Origin: Acheta domesticus
Lineage: Eukaryota > Arthropoda > Insecta > Orthoptera > Gryllidae
Assembly: GCA_031308135.1 (NCBI GenBank)
Contig: JAHLJT010000631.1
Span: 152,641,425 to 152,705,424 of the forward strand
Reading direction: 5' to 3'
Length of the DNA stretch: 64,000 nucleotides
In this document: positions 33,650-44,940 of the stretch, one piece after another
Numbering within the stretch: the first letter of the stretch is position 1
Layout of the letters: each line of letters starts with the position of its first letter
The notes under the pieces: model-generated
Databases searched by the model: none
What the model was told of the DNA's origin: nothing
The model's input: only the letters and a program-made list of their open reading frames with translations
Program-made: the position numbers and the translations under genes

Positions 33650-34612
33650 TTATACGAGGGTAATTTCAGAAGACATGGCGACTATTTTATATAGTCCGAG
33701 TAACCGCATGTGCGGTTATTGCACAAAATGTATTTAAAAACGTGGTATATACAGTACGTGATGCGACCACCAGATTACGTCTGAGTGCATTGGTGTGAAG
33801 TAGACAACACATACAAACATTAGTATCCTAGAGACTGCGTTCCAAGATGGATGTCACTAAAATTGAACAGCAAGCATATGAAAAAATGCATTTCTGCGCT
33901 GCAGAAATGCCCGTGAGTGACCTGCCGAGCTACGAGAAGCATTGGATGATAGGGCGTTGCCCTATCGAACTGTTGCACGTTGAGTGGTCTGCGAACGTGA
34001 ACGCGCAACAACTGTTGACCTGCCGCGCAGTGGACGTCCAGCACATGCTCACATAGAGGTGCAAGTGGCTGTTATCGAACACCATTTAGCAGATGAAAGG
34101 CGTGGGACTAGGTTGAAATTAGTTGCATTTACTGGTATGTCTGCTTTGGGAGAGTTTCTGTATTTTACGAAATGGCTTGAAGATGCGGAAGGTTTATGCA
34201 AAGAGGGTGCCACATGCTTTAACTGAGATAAAAAATAGACTCCAAAGAGGACATGACGTATCAATCTTGAGCGTTTGCAACATGAAGTAAATGAGATGTT
34301 GAATCGAATCTCAAGCAATCTCTCTCATGGAGTATCAACAATGCAATACTCCATGATAAAGCAATCCACACTACAGCCTGTGTCCAGAACCTTGTACGGC
34401 GGTGGGGGTGGGAGATCTTGGAACACCCTCCGTACTCCCAAGATCTCAGTCCATGTGACTTTTATCTCATTTCAAAGAAGAAGATGCCGCTGCGTGGGAA
34501 GCGGTTTGCAAACGGGAGGATATTCTAACAGCGCATCGACGAGAGGTGGCGAGCATAGACGCATTACGCACGGCTGATGGTGTTCAGCGCCTTTCATATC
34601 GTTGGCAAAGTA
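33650..34612 (+). pseudogene. mariner-like transposase relic with catalytic core deleted
   Basis: A left end tacgagggtaatttcagaag (about 33655) resembles mariner termini. An ATG at 33847 opens 'MDVTKIEQQAYEKMHF', typical of mariner-type N-termini. Helix-turn-helix linker traces follow: 'RSGRPAHAHIEVQVAVIEHHLADERRG' in another frame (about 34030-34105), then 'KWLEDAEGLCKEG'. A late piece (about 34470-34612) gives 'EDAAAWEAVCKRED' and 'SIDALRTADGVQRLSYRWQS', the usual C-terminal end. The middle that should carry the DDD triad is missing (the HPPYSPDLSPCD-type segment survives only as traces near 34415-34455). No right inverted end was found. Confidence 0.72.
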
Positions 34613-34613
34613 G

Positions 34614-35470
34614 CTATTCAACTAACTTGAAAATATATGAATGTCGTGATGTTTTGCTCTTGCTAATTTGTTTAAAAATTGTCGGTGCATTCAAAGCTGC
34701 GAGGTCAAGTATATTGTAAAACACACGGACTGGCCATCTTCGTGACCCTGCAATTACAGTATATTTTGTTGGCATCTGGTCACCAATATATACCCCGTAT
34801 TTAGTTCCGTTGTACAATATAACAGTTTCTGGCAGCTTTTTTCCTTCCAAATTTACGTACGTCTCTGTGTAAGGTACTCAAAATAATTACATATTTGTTA
34901 TTTTTTTATCAGAATTGTGCTATCAAAAACTGTTTCAGATTCTTGACACACATTGGAATTTATCTCCTATTATCTTTTATGATATTGAAAATGCTGGTGT
35001 TCTTAGATTTCAGCAGTTCTGCCAGTTTTAGTGAAGTAAACAAGTTGTCACAAGTTGTTCCGCCCCTTTCTTAGAAATGGCCCCATAATTTTCATTACGA
35101 TATATTCTGGCAGAGACTCTGTAGTAGACTTCTGTTCATCCTTACCGAGATACGGAATTGCATTACATAAATATTTCGAGTCAATGTCAGCTAATAGCCA
35201 GACTTTAAGCTAAATATATCTGGATTATTTGCCAAGTATAGATAGTAATCTGCAGCGAGCTTTAGTAGGAAACATTTGCTCTTCTCAGTCTCTCCACGAC
35301 TATATGGCGTCCGACAATTGTCTAAAAATTTGCTCCATACAGCAGAAATCAGATTGGAATGCAATGATTGCATTTCTGCGAAATGGCAGCTAAATTCCAG
35401 TGAATTACGTCGTATAGTGCAGACACGATTTAGCTGTCTGGAAGGCGGTTATAATTGTCAAATTTGTGTT
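34614..35470 (-). pseudogene. piggyBac-like transposase relic (minus)
   Basis: On the minus strand, from about 35470 downward, there is a 60-codon piece with 'VWSKFLDNCRTPYSRGE' and 'YLANNPDIFSLK' (35373-35191), then 'VWLLADIDSKYLCNAIPYLGK' near 35205-35140, holding an Asp in the D-x-x-x-K/Y context of the piggyBac DDE core. Traces of 'LKLAELLKSKNTSIF' and 'IPMCVK' follow. A 78-codon C-terminal frame (34850-34614) has 'ETVILYNGTKYGVYIGDQM' (usually …NxTKGGVDxxDQM) and 'SRRWPVRVFYNILDLAALNA'. Frameshifts separate the pieces, and the Cys-rich C-terminus and TTAA ends were not found. It abuts the mariner relic. Confidence 0.82.
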
Positions 35471-35560
35471 GATACTTGCTTGGAAATATTTAGTTTTTGC
35501 ACCACATATTCTACTATTTGTAATGAGTTTTACACAGAATGGTGACTGAGATGTGTTTGA

Positions 35561-36019
35561 GTTATTACTGAAAAGAACTTGTATTAATGTGTTACATAAC
35601 CATTACTAAGGGCTAGAAATATGTGTTGATTTAGTACAATTATTTAGTGAATAATTTTGAAAAATCCTTACTTTGCAAACAAAGAATAGCTTTTCTTAAA
35701 TGTGAATTAATTGGAACAAGTGATATCAGGAAAACAGCCAACATACAATCATTTTATCTACTAAGCGTGTAAGCACTCGGATATCATGGCTAGTTTTCTC
35801 GTTTCTTATATGAGTGCGTAAATTAGCCTTTGCCTAAAGGTTCCTTGTTGTAAGAAGAAACTTACTTCACTTCCAGAAATCATTAAGACGTTTTTAACGA
35901 GAGGTTTTTGAACGTAAGTTTGTCATTTTCATGTTTCTTTGGATAAATTGAGTTAGAAACAAATATATAAGACTTCACATGCTCAGGTAATGCAATGACA
36001 GAAAACTATCTGACATTTT
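35561..36019. other. Nothing recognised
   Basis: AT-rich DNA. 'tgactgagatgtgttt' at 35545-35560 resembles a piece of the sister Helentron family. Confidence 0.35.
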
Positions 36020-37506
36020 ACTTTCCCGTATACCTGCGCATATGCTGAGTAATATACGCAGCATAGAAAAACTTATGTGAAGCTGCGAAAAATCGATTTC
36101 GACATTTCAACGGAAACACACGTTTTAGGTTCCTCTAATACCGAAAAAGTGTTTTTTTTAATTATCCATCCGTCCGTCTGTTCATCAGTCTGTGCACACC
36201 ACTAGCGCCAAAACCATGCGTACGATGTCTTCCAAAATGGATACTCCACCGACGATCTGGCTCCACTCGGAAAACCACGATTTTGAAAACTTTCTTCATT
36301 TCTTTACATTCTTTACATTCATACTTTACATGAAGCCCTCCGGGCATTTTCAAAGTTTTCTCAAAAGAGCTCCAATTTTTCATTAAATTTCTTGGAAGAA
36401 AAGGAAAAAAGTACACTTATAAAAGTAGAAGAGGTATGATTTTCATGGTTAACTCTGAATTTTCGATAATTGCGAAAGTTTGAATTTACAACGGGGTCTT
36501 CCTGCAACTACAAAATTGAAAATATTTTTCCCTCTTCAAATGAAATTGATTGTTCGTAATTAGTTCTACAATTAAGGTCCTGTATTCTTTTTGAAATTCT
36601 CATAGTTTTCGCCACATTGCGTGCAATATGTGCTATTTTAAAAAATTACAGAAACGAGATTTTCTCAAAAATGGCCTCAATGTTTTCTTTACACATTTGG
36701 CAGGGATAGTGCAAAATGTATTCTTTGAGAAGACATAAACATCAGTTTGTTTCTTTAAAAATTACAAAAATTTAATGTTTTTGTTGTCTCCCATGTCGTT
36801 AATATTTACATTAGCGGTGATTTTTTCACACTATTATATTTATGAGTACATGTGTTTTCAGTAATGTCAAATAAAGTTTCTCGAAAACTTAATCGTTTTC
36901 TTTGTGAACTAGCTCAAAATTCCGCCTGTTCAGAAACCCCCAAATGCCATTTCTTCATAAATGGCTCCACATTTGTTCTTCAAACTTTTCGAACGGATAC
37001 TGCTAATTGCGCTCTCACACTCAGTGTAAAGTTCATTGGAGGTATTCTTTTTTTTAAAAAAAATTACACAAATGTGATATTTTTGAAAGATCTCTCTCAC
37101 CCATAATATGCACATTTTCAGCAATTTGTAAACACTATTGTATTTGTGACTTCAAGTGCTTCAAATTACTTCAAATGAAGTTTTTCGAAAACTCAGAAAT
37201 TTTCTGTGAAAAAGAGTTTCAAATTTCGAATTTACAGTAGCGCATAACGGCCATTTTCTTAAAAACGGTTCCACATTTTTCAAAGAAAATTGCCATTTAG
37301 GACGAGGTTTTATGTCCTTTAATATTCTTAAAATAAAATTCCGTGTTACTACTAGGAAACCGAATAATTAAGAAAAGTCCAAAAAATTTTCTTCGGGCGA
37401 TAAGTGTCCGCTGGCAAGAACATGTGGGAGGTATGAATAGCTAGCCGAGACCGAAGGAGATAGAAAATTAATACGGAATGTCTGTGCTATTCTGTAGCAT
37501 CACTAG
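36020..37506 (+). repeat. HINE-A repeat copy
   Basis: The 5' subterminal repeat is actttcccgtatac, with the family order kept: ccgtccgtctgttcatcagtctg (about 36170-36194), 'ctagcgccaaaaccatgcg', 'cttcctgcaactaca', 'tcgttaatatttacattagcgg', and the 3' end atacggaatgtctgtgctat followed by tctgtagcatcactag ending at 37506. It is nearly full length (about 1.49 kb). The 3' subterminal repeat (atacggaatgt) pairs with the 5' one with two differences. Confidence 0.82.
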
Positions 37507-37599
37507 TTCATTTTAAATATACAATGAATTTATGTCAGATGATTCATTTCCTATCTCAAAAACTTGGTCAATAAAATACAATCATATGTTTGTGTAGTG

Positions 37600-37875
37600 T
37601 TCACAAAAATTTGCATTATAGAATCATAGAAACACTCCAGAAACATATAAGTTGATTATTATTTACAAAAGAAACGAATATATTTGTTCAGAAAGAAAAA
37701 TTAAGCGGGTAATAAAAAGTACCCAACTTACACAATTCGACTGCTTTTTATTTCTCGCTTATCTTTCCTGTTTGAGCAAATGCATGTATTTCTTTTGTAA
37801 ATAATAATCTACTTACATGCCTCTGGAGTGTTTCCATGCTTCTATAATGCAAATTTTTGCCAAAAAATCACTTTT
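37600..37875. repeat. Foldback repeat (two ~125-bp inverted arms)
   Basis: Arms 37600-37722 and 37745-37875 are inverted copies, sharing aaaaatttgcattatagaa, aaacactccaga and attattatttacaaaagaaa, around a ~22-bp loop. About 130 bp to the right, cctccccggacactgta (37993-38009) looks like a Tc1/mariner-type end next to TA; no matching left end was seen. Confidence 0.8.
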
Positions 37876-38010
37876 TCAAACCAAATTTTGAATGCTCATT
37901 GCGGCCCAACCATTCGGAACATCCATGAAGTTTATTACACAAAATATGCTTAGAATTGTCTTAAGAGATTATTTTCGAAGTTTCGACGTTTCCTCCCCGG
38001 ACACTGTATA

Positions 38011-38924
38011 ATACACATAATAGAAAATTATTATAGACTCCCTTCTTTTAACTGCCCCGTTGTTGCAATTTCAGAAACAAAGTTAAAATTTAGGATTTCT
38101 GAAGTAACGTTTGATTATGCTATACTTTAACAGACTGACGAATCTAAAAAATTGCAATAAAAGTATTGGCCGAACCTGTGCAAACATTCCGCATATAGTA
38201 AATAGTTGTTTTAAAAGTGAAAAAGCATCACACTGGAACCTAACTTCTTGCGCCGTAGGATGCATAATCGTTTAAGTGGGGATGCACAATCGAGTTAAGT
38301 ACGAAGGTAAACTGTATTGTAGAGTAATGTGTCGAGTGTTGTATGGACATCTGAATTCCCAAATATACCACAATCAGCAAACTTCTATGTTTTTCTTAAA
38401 TATTTTTCATGCAAGGTATAGAGCAATTCTCTATCCAAAAATCATAAATTTACGGCATTTTGGGTTGATAGTTTCTTATGAATTGTAAAAAAGTAATCTT
38501 TCCTTAGCGGATTATACCCCCCAGAAAATCAATTTTATAGAACTCTTTAGTTTTCAATCTTGTTAATATTTATCATTTGGTACTATTTTAACATATGTTG
38601 TATGGAAATGTAATTTTGTTATTGTTTCTTTAGATTATGAACAACCACATGCAAAATTTTAAAAAAAACGAGTTAGTAATTTTGAAAGTAAATAATTAAA
38701 TTTGTACTAACTACCGGAATTTCATAAATGAATCTTGAAGCAGTTTGTTTGCGGATTAATTTTGTCTTTTGATTTAACGTATTCCATGCTCTTCAGCAGT
38801 AACTTACTGGCAGGCGAAAATAATGTCATTCTCTGGGGCCATACCGATTTGCACTCCAGATAGGAATCAAAATCAACTTCATTCTTACTCGTATGTGCCC
38901 GAGTTACATTCGCCTTTAATTTCT
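38011..38924. other. Nothing recognised
   Basis: AT-rich DNA with short chance frames. Confidence 0.35.
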
Positions 38925-38929
38925 TGCTC

Positions 38930-39030
38930 CGACTTGTACGATCATAGACTTGTATAGACTTGTACGATCACTTCGTAATTTCGAAATGAAGATCACTTCG
39001 TAGAATCACTTTGTACGATCACTTCGTAGA
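38930..39030 (+). repeat. Short tandem repeat (cttgtacgatcacttcgta)
   Basis: Four to five imperfect copies of a ~19-bp motif (gacttgtacgatca, gatcacttcgtaatttcg, gatcacttcgtagaatc, cgatcacttcgtagaattc). Confidence 0.8.
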
Positions 39031-39049
39031 ATTCGAAGAGCCTTTGTCA

Positions 39050-39240
39050 TGCCCGCAATCGCATCGAAGGGCGGGGGGGGAGGGTCGAGGAGGGGCGGGA
39101 CTGGAGCACGTAGGCGGGGAGCGTGGGCGGGTGACTGGGCCCGCTTCGCAAATGTTTGCCACAGGTTCGGTAACAGCCGCCACTTTCGTCATAAGAACGG
39201 CACTTCACCGTTCCCAGCCACCTACAGTCTTCGGCGACAT
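39050..39240. other. GC-rich islet
   Basis: G-rich on the plus strand (aagggcggggggggaggg…). Frames on both strands are not supported as genes. Confidence 0.45.
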
Positions 39241-39639
39241 TTAAAACGTTCTTGCGTAGCATTTTCACAAATGACCGGTTTTTAGGCGCCGAGGAGATGT
39301 CATTCGTTAAAGAAGTTTCATCGAAACGTGTACCTGCCATGGGGGAAGTCAAATGCAATAATTATCATTCTTCTGGCTTTTGCAGAAACGAAGAACAACG
39401 ATGATGACTTAGCAGTGAAGAATATCACCTTCACCATGTTTTTATTGTTGACATGTTTTGCGTTGAGAAGATAAATTTTGGCGTCATGACGCGTCGTTTT
39501 GTCTCTCATCCTAGTTTTGCCAGTTTCATCGGGGCTATCTTAGAAGGAACGAGCACTTCAAATAAAACGGGAAACTATTTCTGTTAAGAAAGAAGTATTA
39601 TTGTAAATCAGACTAAAATTTATTATTTTTCCCCGAGGG

Positions 39640-39905
39640 CTTTTATCCAGACAACAAACGGTTACCCTTTACGTCCCAATGGGACGCATATACGACCTTA
39701 CACTAGACACCAACACACTTGAGGGCGCCCCTCATCTGGAGTCAGCAGAACGCGAGGCCCTCCGCAACAACATACACACGGAGAGACACGAGGCAAGAGA
39801 CAAACAACCATGCCCGAGAAGGATTGGAACCCACCGCGACCTTTTTGACCGAAGCTCTGGTACACGCTGTTAGCTACGTCGGCCATCCAGGTCGGCCGGC
39901 ACTAA
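39640..39905 (-). mobile_element. tRNA-derived SINE (minus)
   Basis: On the minus strand the A box is cgtagctaacagc (39878-39866) and the B box gggttccaatcc (39832-39821), about 33 bp apart. The head is ggccgacctggatggcc and the body ends near gggacgtaaagggtaacc. Frames over this block are not genes. Confidence 0.7.
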
Positions 39906-40473
39906 AATTTATTTACATGGTTTAAAGAAAATATTAAATTATTGTTTTCTTTTCTGTCTCTAGATTTAACAACTTTTACATATTTTAGTATATTGGAATC
40001 ATATTGTATTTTATGTAAAACTGTTAGGTAAATACAATTTTTTGTCTATAAAATAAACACCAAACACAGTGTGACGAAGTTTTTTAAAGAAATATCCTCA
40101 GCAGCAAAACACGTGAACTCGTGTTAGGGCAGCCATTGATTTTCTCCCTCCTTTCTTCTTTCCGCCTCTTCCGTACTTGGTCGCTGCACCTGCTGCGCGA
40201 TGCGGTCAGGCGGGCGTGTAATCCCTTCTCCCACTTTCTCGGCTACTTGCAATATGCACTTGCTCTTCACACAATAAGGAATGATTATCTCCTTAGCTCG
40301 CGAGGCGCGCCAACAGCTAAAATTAACACTGCGTCGACACTCTCACTTTCATGAAGCAATATTCTTATGATGAAATCCCTATACAACTTCATTTATTCTT
40401 TTGCATTGAATGACAAACGTGTTAGATTTATTTTGTTAATAGTGAAAAGTAGGTAACGATATATTTTATTAAA
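39906..40473. other. Nothing recognised
   Basis: AT-rich DNA with a modest GC patch near 40180-40230 (gctgcacctgctgcgcgatgcgg). No motif could be named. Confidence 0.35.
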
Positions 40474-40637
40474 GGGGTCATCCATAAATTACATAAAGCT
40501 AAAGGGGGAGGGGATATTGAAAGGCATTACCTGAGGCAGCGTTACGTTGCATTACGTAGAGATAGGGAAGTGCGTTACAAGGGGGAGGGGGTATTGGAAA
40601 TACTCGAAATTTGCGTTATGTTATTTGTGGGCGGCTC
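40474..40637. mobile_element. MITE, 'ggggtcatccataaattac' family, copy 1
   Basis: It matches the copy at 59789-59943 along its length (agcgttacgttgcattacgtagagatagg, ggaaatactcgaaatttgcgtta). The right end is diverged (ttatttgtgggcggctcc). No clear target duplication remains. Confidence 0.75.
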
Positions 40638-40639
40638 CA

Positions 40640-41024
40640 CAAAGAAATATTTGTCGATCTATGAAGTCCGGGAATAGATGGAAATTAAGTTCAAAAATCA
40701 CAATAGTAGATATGTTACTTTACAGAATAATTTGTACTGAAATGCTCTTTTACCTCTTTTGTATTTTTTTTCTGCTGCAGTGAATTAACTACTTTCTAGA
40801 ACAGTTGCAAAGAATTTCACACACAATTTATATAGAAGTGAGATTTTTTCAAATTCAGTTATCGCTGCTGAAGATAAAGTTTTCAAAGCGGGAATTGAAG
40901 AGTGAGTACGCGTTAGGGTTTCGTTATTCGCCGTAGGTTTTCGGAGTTGGGAGTTAATTTAGCTAGATGTCACTGGATGCTGATTTCTTTGGTTCGCAAA
41001 AGAGTGTTGAACTTCACGTTTTTT
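40640..41024. other. Nothing recognised
   Basis: AT-rich DNA between the MITE and a HINE-A copy. Confidence 0.35.
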
Positions 41025-42018
41025 ACTCTCTCGCACTTAAGAAGGAACTTCGTAAGAAGAGAAAGTTATGCAGTGCGCGAAAAAAGGGCGAATTTTCGCT
41101 TAAAAAATATTATTACAGGGCTCTGGTAACGAAAAAGTGGATAAATCCAGTTGCTAAATTTAGAAAACAAATTATCCTAACACGTAGTGTAGCCAGAACT
41201 CATCTTTTGTGGGTTCTTGACACTGAAAAATCGATTGACGAGAAAACGTCTGTCCTTCTGTCTGTGAACAACTCTAGCAACTAAACCGTTCAGCCGTTTT
41301 TCTCCAAAATTGATATTCTCCGATTGATATGAATGATATCGTGGCCCTTCAATTTGAAATCGATATTTTAATTTTGGAGGGTACTTTACATGAAACCCCT
41401 GGGAAATTTTCAATATTTTCAAAAAAAAATTCTTATCATTTTTTATTAAATATTATTGTTAAATAGTGTGAAGGACCTTTAAGAGAATTCAGTAGGTTTT
41501 GTGTTCATTGAAAACTTGATTGAAACTTTTTTTGCCGTCTTCCTACAACACAATTATGAAGATGGAGATTTTTTCCCTCATAAAATATTTTCCTTAAAGA
41601 TAGATTTTGCATTAAAATTGGGCATAGTTTTTCGAAAAATTGAGTACTTTTCGTGTAATTTTAATTTCATTCAAGAAAATGGTGTATGTCTCACGTTCGT
41701 TGCAAACCCAGATTTTTCGAAAACTGAAAAAACATTTTTTCGCCGTGTCCTTTAACTACAATTACGCAGATAAAAATATTCTTCCTACTGAATTGTGTTT
41801 ATGAAAAATCAGATTTAAAAAGTAGATCATGTTCAATTTTTCAAAAACATGAGTATTTTTTGCGACATTTTGTGTCAAACATAGGCAATTTTTATTTTCT
41901 TTTAACGATTTTTCTTAAAAACGGCACAATATTTTTTTATTAAATTTAGACCTCAGATGGCGTAAAGAACTGTTAAGAGATTGGTGAAAGTCCATGTTGT
42001 TTGAAATACCTGGTTTTG
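41025..42018 (+). repeat. HINE-A repeat copy, interrupted by a Penelope-like insertion
   Basis: The 5' part has actctctcgcac and gagaaagttatgc framing the subterminal hairpin, then 'gtgggttcttgaca', gtctgtccttctgtctgtg, 'ctagcaactaaaccg', 'gggtactttacatgaaacc' and 'cttcctacaaca'. The reading stops at 42018 and a short tail continues at 42863. The 3' end was not found. Confidence 0.8.
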
Positions 42019-42847
42019 TTGAGTATATAAAAGTTCCAAATAATTATAGAGAGTCTTAATGACAGTCTTAATTCCTAAATTAAATAAACTGAATTCTGAA
42101 TACTCCTTAAAATGTTCAGATTGTGATTTAATATATATATTGGAGAAACTCGGAGGAGGTTAGGAGATAGGATCAAAGAACAAAAATAACATAAAATTAC
42201 CCTTCGAAAAACAAAATTCCGTAATTGCTCACAGAATAAAACACGATCATTTTATTGATTTTGTCAATCCCACAATTTTAACTACAGAACCTAACTGGTG
42301 TTCGAGACTAGTTCTAGAATCTTTATATATAAAAATGTATCCTTCTATGAATTTTCAGCTTGAATGCAATCAGTTTTCACAAAGTTATGATTCTATCTTA
42401 ACAAAATTTAATAAAAAATTCAAAAGTCTTCAGCTGATATTTCTAACAAAGTTATCCCTCCTAGAATTCTGAAGACGCAAGAACATTCATGTCCGTACTA
42501 TCTACGAAGTAAGAGTGGTCTTGTCTAATGATTAATTTTATAATTTACAAATTCATGTGAGTATGGAATTTTTTTAATACGTCTTCAATTTGTTATTTTT
42601 TTAGTGTAATGTATTTAAAAATTAATGCAAGTTAGTAGATATTTAAAGATTTGATATTTGTAATTTTATTATTTTATCTTATAGATTGTGACGTATTATA
42701 ATTAAAGGCCTGATGATGGAGACACATATAGCCTCCGAAACGTTGCCAAGATAATAAATATGTTATCATTAAGACTGTCTATAATTATTTGGAACGTTTG
42801 TATACTCAACAATTCAAAAGAGACAGTCTATAGTTCAATTTGACACA
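42019..42847 (+). mobile_element. Penelope-like element 3' part with 15-bp target duplication
   Basis: aaatacctggttttg occurs at 42004-42018 and at 42848-42862 as an exact direct repeat flanking the insert. Near-terminal inverted blocks match (ttgagtatataaaagttccaaataattatagagagtctta at the left against its complement at about 42770-42815). The first half holds traces of a GIY-YIG endonuclease: 'IYIGETRRRLGDRIKEQ' near 42135-42180, one base out of frame with the preceding 'CSDCDL', and 'LVLESLYIKMYPS' near 42308-42345. The RT domain is absent. A 'cctgatgatggagacac…gcctccgaaacg' block follows. Confidence 0.8.
42710..42742 (+). ncRNA. Hammerhead-like core in the Penelope-like element
   Basis: ctgatga (42710-42716), a ggag/ctcc mini-stem and gaaac (42737-42741) follow the hammerhead order C-U-G-A-N-G-A, stem II, G-A-A-A. 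One extra base precedes stem II, and stem III and the cleavage site are not evident, so activity is doubtful. Hammerheads are known in Penelope-like elements. Confidence 0.4.
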
Positions 42848-42862
42848 AAATACCTGGTTTTG

Positions 42863-43279
42863 CAAAGAATTGTTAAACTCGTTTGTTAGACTTTTCCTTG
42901 GCGCATACCATTCACGGAGACGTCGTAGACTGCGATGCTAGCGAAGAGAAGTGTTCCCACGAAGAATCTTGAAGTCCACGGGAATCTTTTGTTCTTGCGC
43001 GATCTTTCCTTCCTCTTCCTTGACCTCTCTTCTCCCCTTATTTAATGTTATATAAACCTTTATTTTATTAAATAGGTATACTCTGCAGATCAAGCGTTTT
43101 ATTTTTGGCAGAATAAGTTTTCAGAAAATACCTACATTTTTACGAGATGAGTGCGCGTAGTAATTGTGCAGCCATGTAAGAAATTTGGAGTCGAGGATTT
43201 GCAAATATTGTAACAAAAATTAAATTGTATTGTTAAGTACATGCACTTCATTACACAAGTCACTAGTACAAGTAGTATG
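42863..43279. other. HINE-A tail and unassigned DNA
   Basis: The first tens of bases continue the HINE-A copy split at 42018; the rest is not recognised. Confidence 0.35.
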
Positions 43280-43445
43280 CACTGCACTACAACATAAGTC
43301 GGGAAACTAGTCGGGCTGGGGGGGTGCCCCGTTGGGGAAATAGGCGGAAGAGAATTACTCCCCCCGCAAGGCAACGTCCGGGTCGGCGCCGGACCTCCAT
43401 CGGGGACCTCCGCCAACTCTAAGCAATATATGGGGCTACACCACA
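43280..43445 (+). repeat. Rep-C dispersed repeat, copy 2
   Basis: Shares 'ctacaacataagtcggga', a ggggtgcccc…ggggaaa block and 'gtcggcgccggac' with the copy at 53.8-54.0 kb (gtcggcgccggat). The overlapping 117-codon minus frame is not supported as a gene. Confidence 0.55.
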
Positions 43446-43567
43446 CTAATGGAGCTAATGGCCATAGCAGTCGACGTGGCCCCAAAGAATCAAATCTACT
43501 GCCTCTCGACAGCAGTAGATATAACAGCAGTCATATGTGGTAGTGCGGTGTATGAAGCTCCTCGAGA

Positions 43568-44128
43568 ATCTCCTCGCATTTAGAAGGAACTTCTTAAGAA
43601 GAGAAAGTTACATAATGCTGCGCGAAAATACCTCGAATTTTCGGCTCTTCTTACAGGGCTCTAGTAACGGAAAAGTGGACAAATCCAGTTGCTAAATTTA
43701 GAAAACAAAATCCTCTAACACATGATGCAACCAGACCCCATGTTTTGTGGGTCCTTGATACTGAAAAACCGATTGATGACAAAACGTCTGTCCGTCAGTC
43801 TTCACAACGTTAGCAACAAAATCGTGCAGACAATTTTCTCCAAAATTGATATTCTCCGAATTGATCTGGATGATGACGTGGCCCCTGAATTTGAAATCGA
43901 TATTTTAATTTTGGTGGGTAATTAACAAGAATCCCCTGGGACTTTCAAAAAATTTTCAAAAGAAAATGACTCTAACGATTTTGATGACATTTTCTTGTTG
44001 GATAGTATACAGAATGTTTAAGAGAATGGCGCGGGTCTCAAGGTCGTTGAACACTGATTTTTCGAAAATTGAAAAAAATCTTTTTTTCGTCGTCTTCCTA
44101 CAACTACAATTATGAAGATACAATTTTT
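43568..44128 (+). repeat. HINE-A repeat, 5' half
   Basis: It runs from the subterminal hairpin (ctcgcatttagaaggaac / gttccttc-type pair) through gtctgtccgtcagtc and 'gttagcaacaaaatcgt' to 'cttcctacaactacaattatgaagata', where the next copy starts. Confidence 0.8.
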
Positions 44129-44870
44129 ACTTTCTCACCTTACGAATACTTCGTAAGAAGAGAAAGTTATGTAATCGTGCGCCGGAAAACGGGCAATTTT
44201 CGCCACAAAAGGGGCGTAGGGCAGGGGTCTGGTAAATAACAAGTGGATAAAACCTGTTGCTAAATTTAGAAAAAAAAATTCTCTATCTCGTGGTGAAGTC
44301 AAAATCTAAGTTTTGTTTCTTCTTGATACTGCAAAATCGATTGACGGCAAAACGTCCGTCTGTCCGTCTGTCTGTCTGTCTGTGGTCAACGCTAGCGCCT
44401 GAACCGTTCGGCCGATTTTCTTCAAAATTGAAATTCCCCAATCGTTTTTACTCGTCTCAACCCCTGGAATTTGAAACCGATATTGTAGTATTTAAAGGTA
44501 CTTTACATGAAGCCCATTTTAAAATTTTCAAAGTTAAAAGAAAATTGCTCAAAATTTTTGGATTATATTTTGTTGTTGAATAGTGCAAAGAACGTTTAAG
44601 GGAATGATGTAGGTATCATTTTCGTTGATATGCCCAAATTTTCGAAAATTGCAAAAAACTGTTTAAAAACTGCAAAACTTGAAGATAGAGATTTTTGCCT
44701 CAGACAAAGTCGGTTGTACAAAATTAGCACTTTAAATAAGGTCATGTATCATTTTTTGAAAAATCGAGTAGCTAACGCGTAAATTGCAATTCAAATTTAC
44801 AAAAAGAATTTTCTCAGAAACCGCTCCAAATTTTTTTTTAAAATTTTCTTCACGTGTGTAATAAGGGACG
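44129..44870 (+). repeat. HINE-A repeat, tandem neighbour copy
   Basis: A new 5' end (actttctcaccttacg…cgtaagaagagaaagt) begins directly after the previous copy. A (gtcy)n tract at about 44355-44384 reads cgtccgtctgtccgtctgtc. The 3' end is missing. Confidence 0.8.
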
Positions 44871-44887
44871 GTAAATATATAAATAAA

Positions 44888-44940
44888 CTAGTGGTGCTAT
44901 AGAATGGCATAGACTTTCTCGCAGTAGTAATTTTTCAAAT
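44888..44940 (-). repeat. HINE-A 3' terminus (minus)
   Basis: On the minus strand: gcgagaaagtctatgccatt, then ctatagcaccactag ending at 44888. Its subterminal gcgagaaagt is the complement of the actttctcgc 5' form seen in sister copies. Confidence 0.7.

Noticed and set aside
38930..39030. CRISPR-like array
   Set aside because: The units are short, adjacent and imperfect, without spacers, in a eukaryotic context.
42710..42742. Certain active hammerhead ribozyme
   Set aside because: Extra base before stem II and no visible stem III or cleavage site; kept only as a hammerhead-like core.
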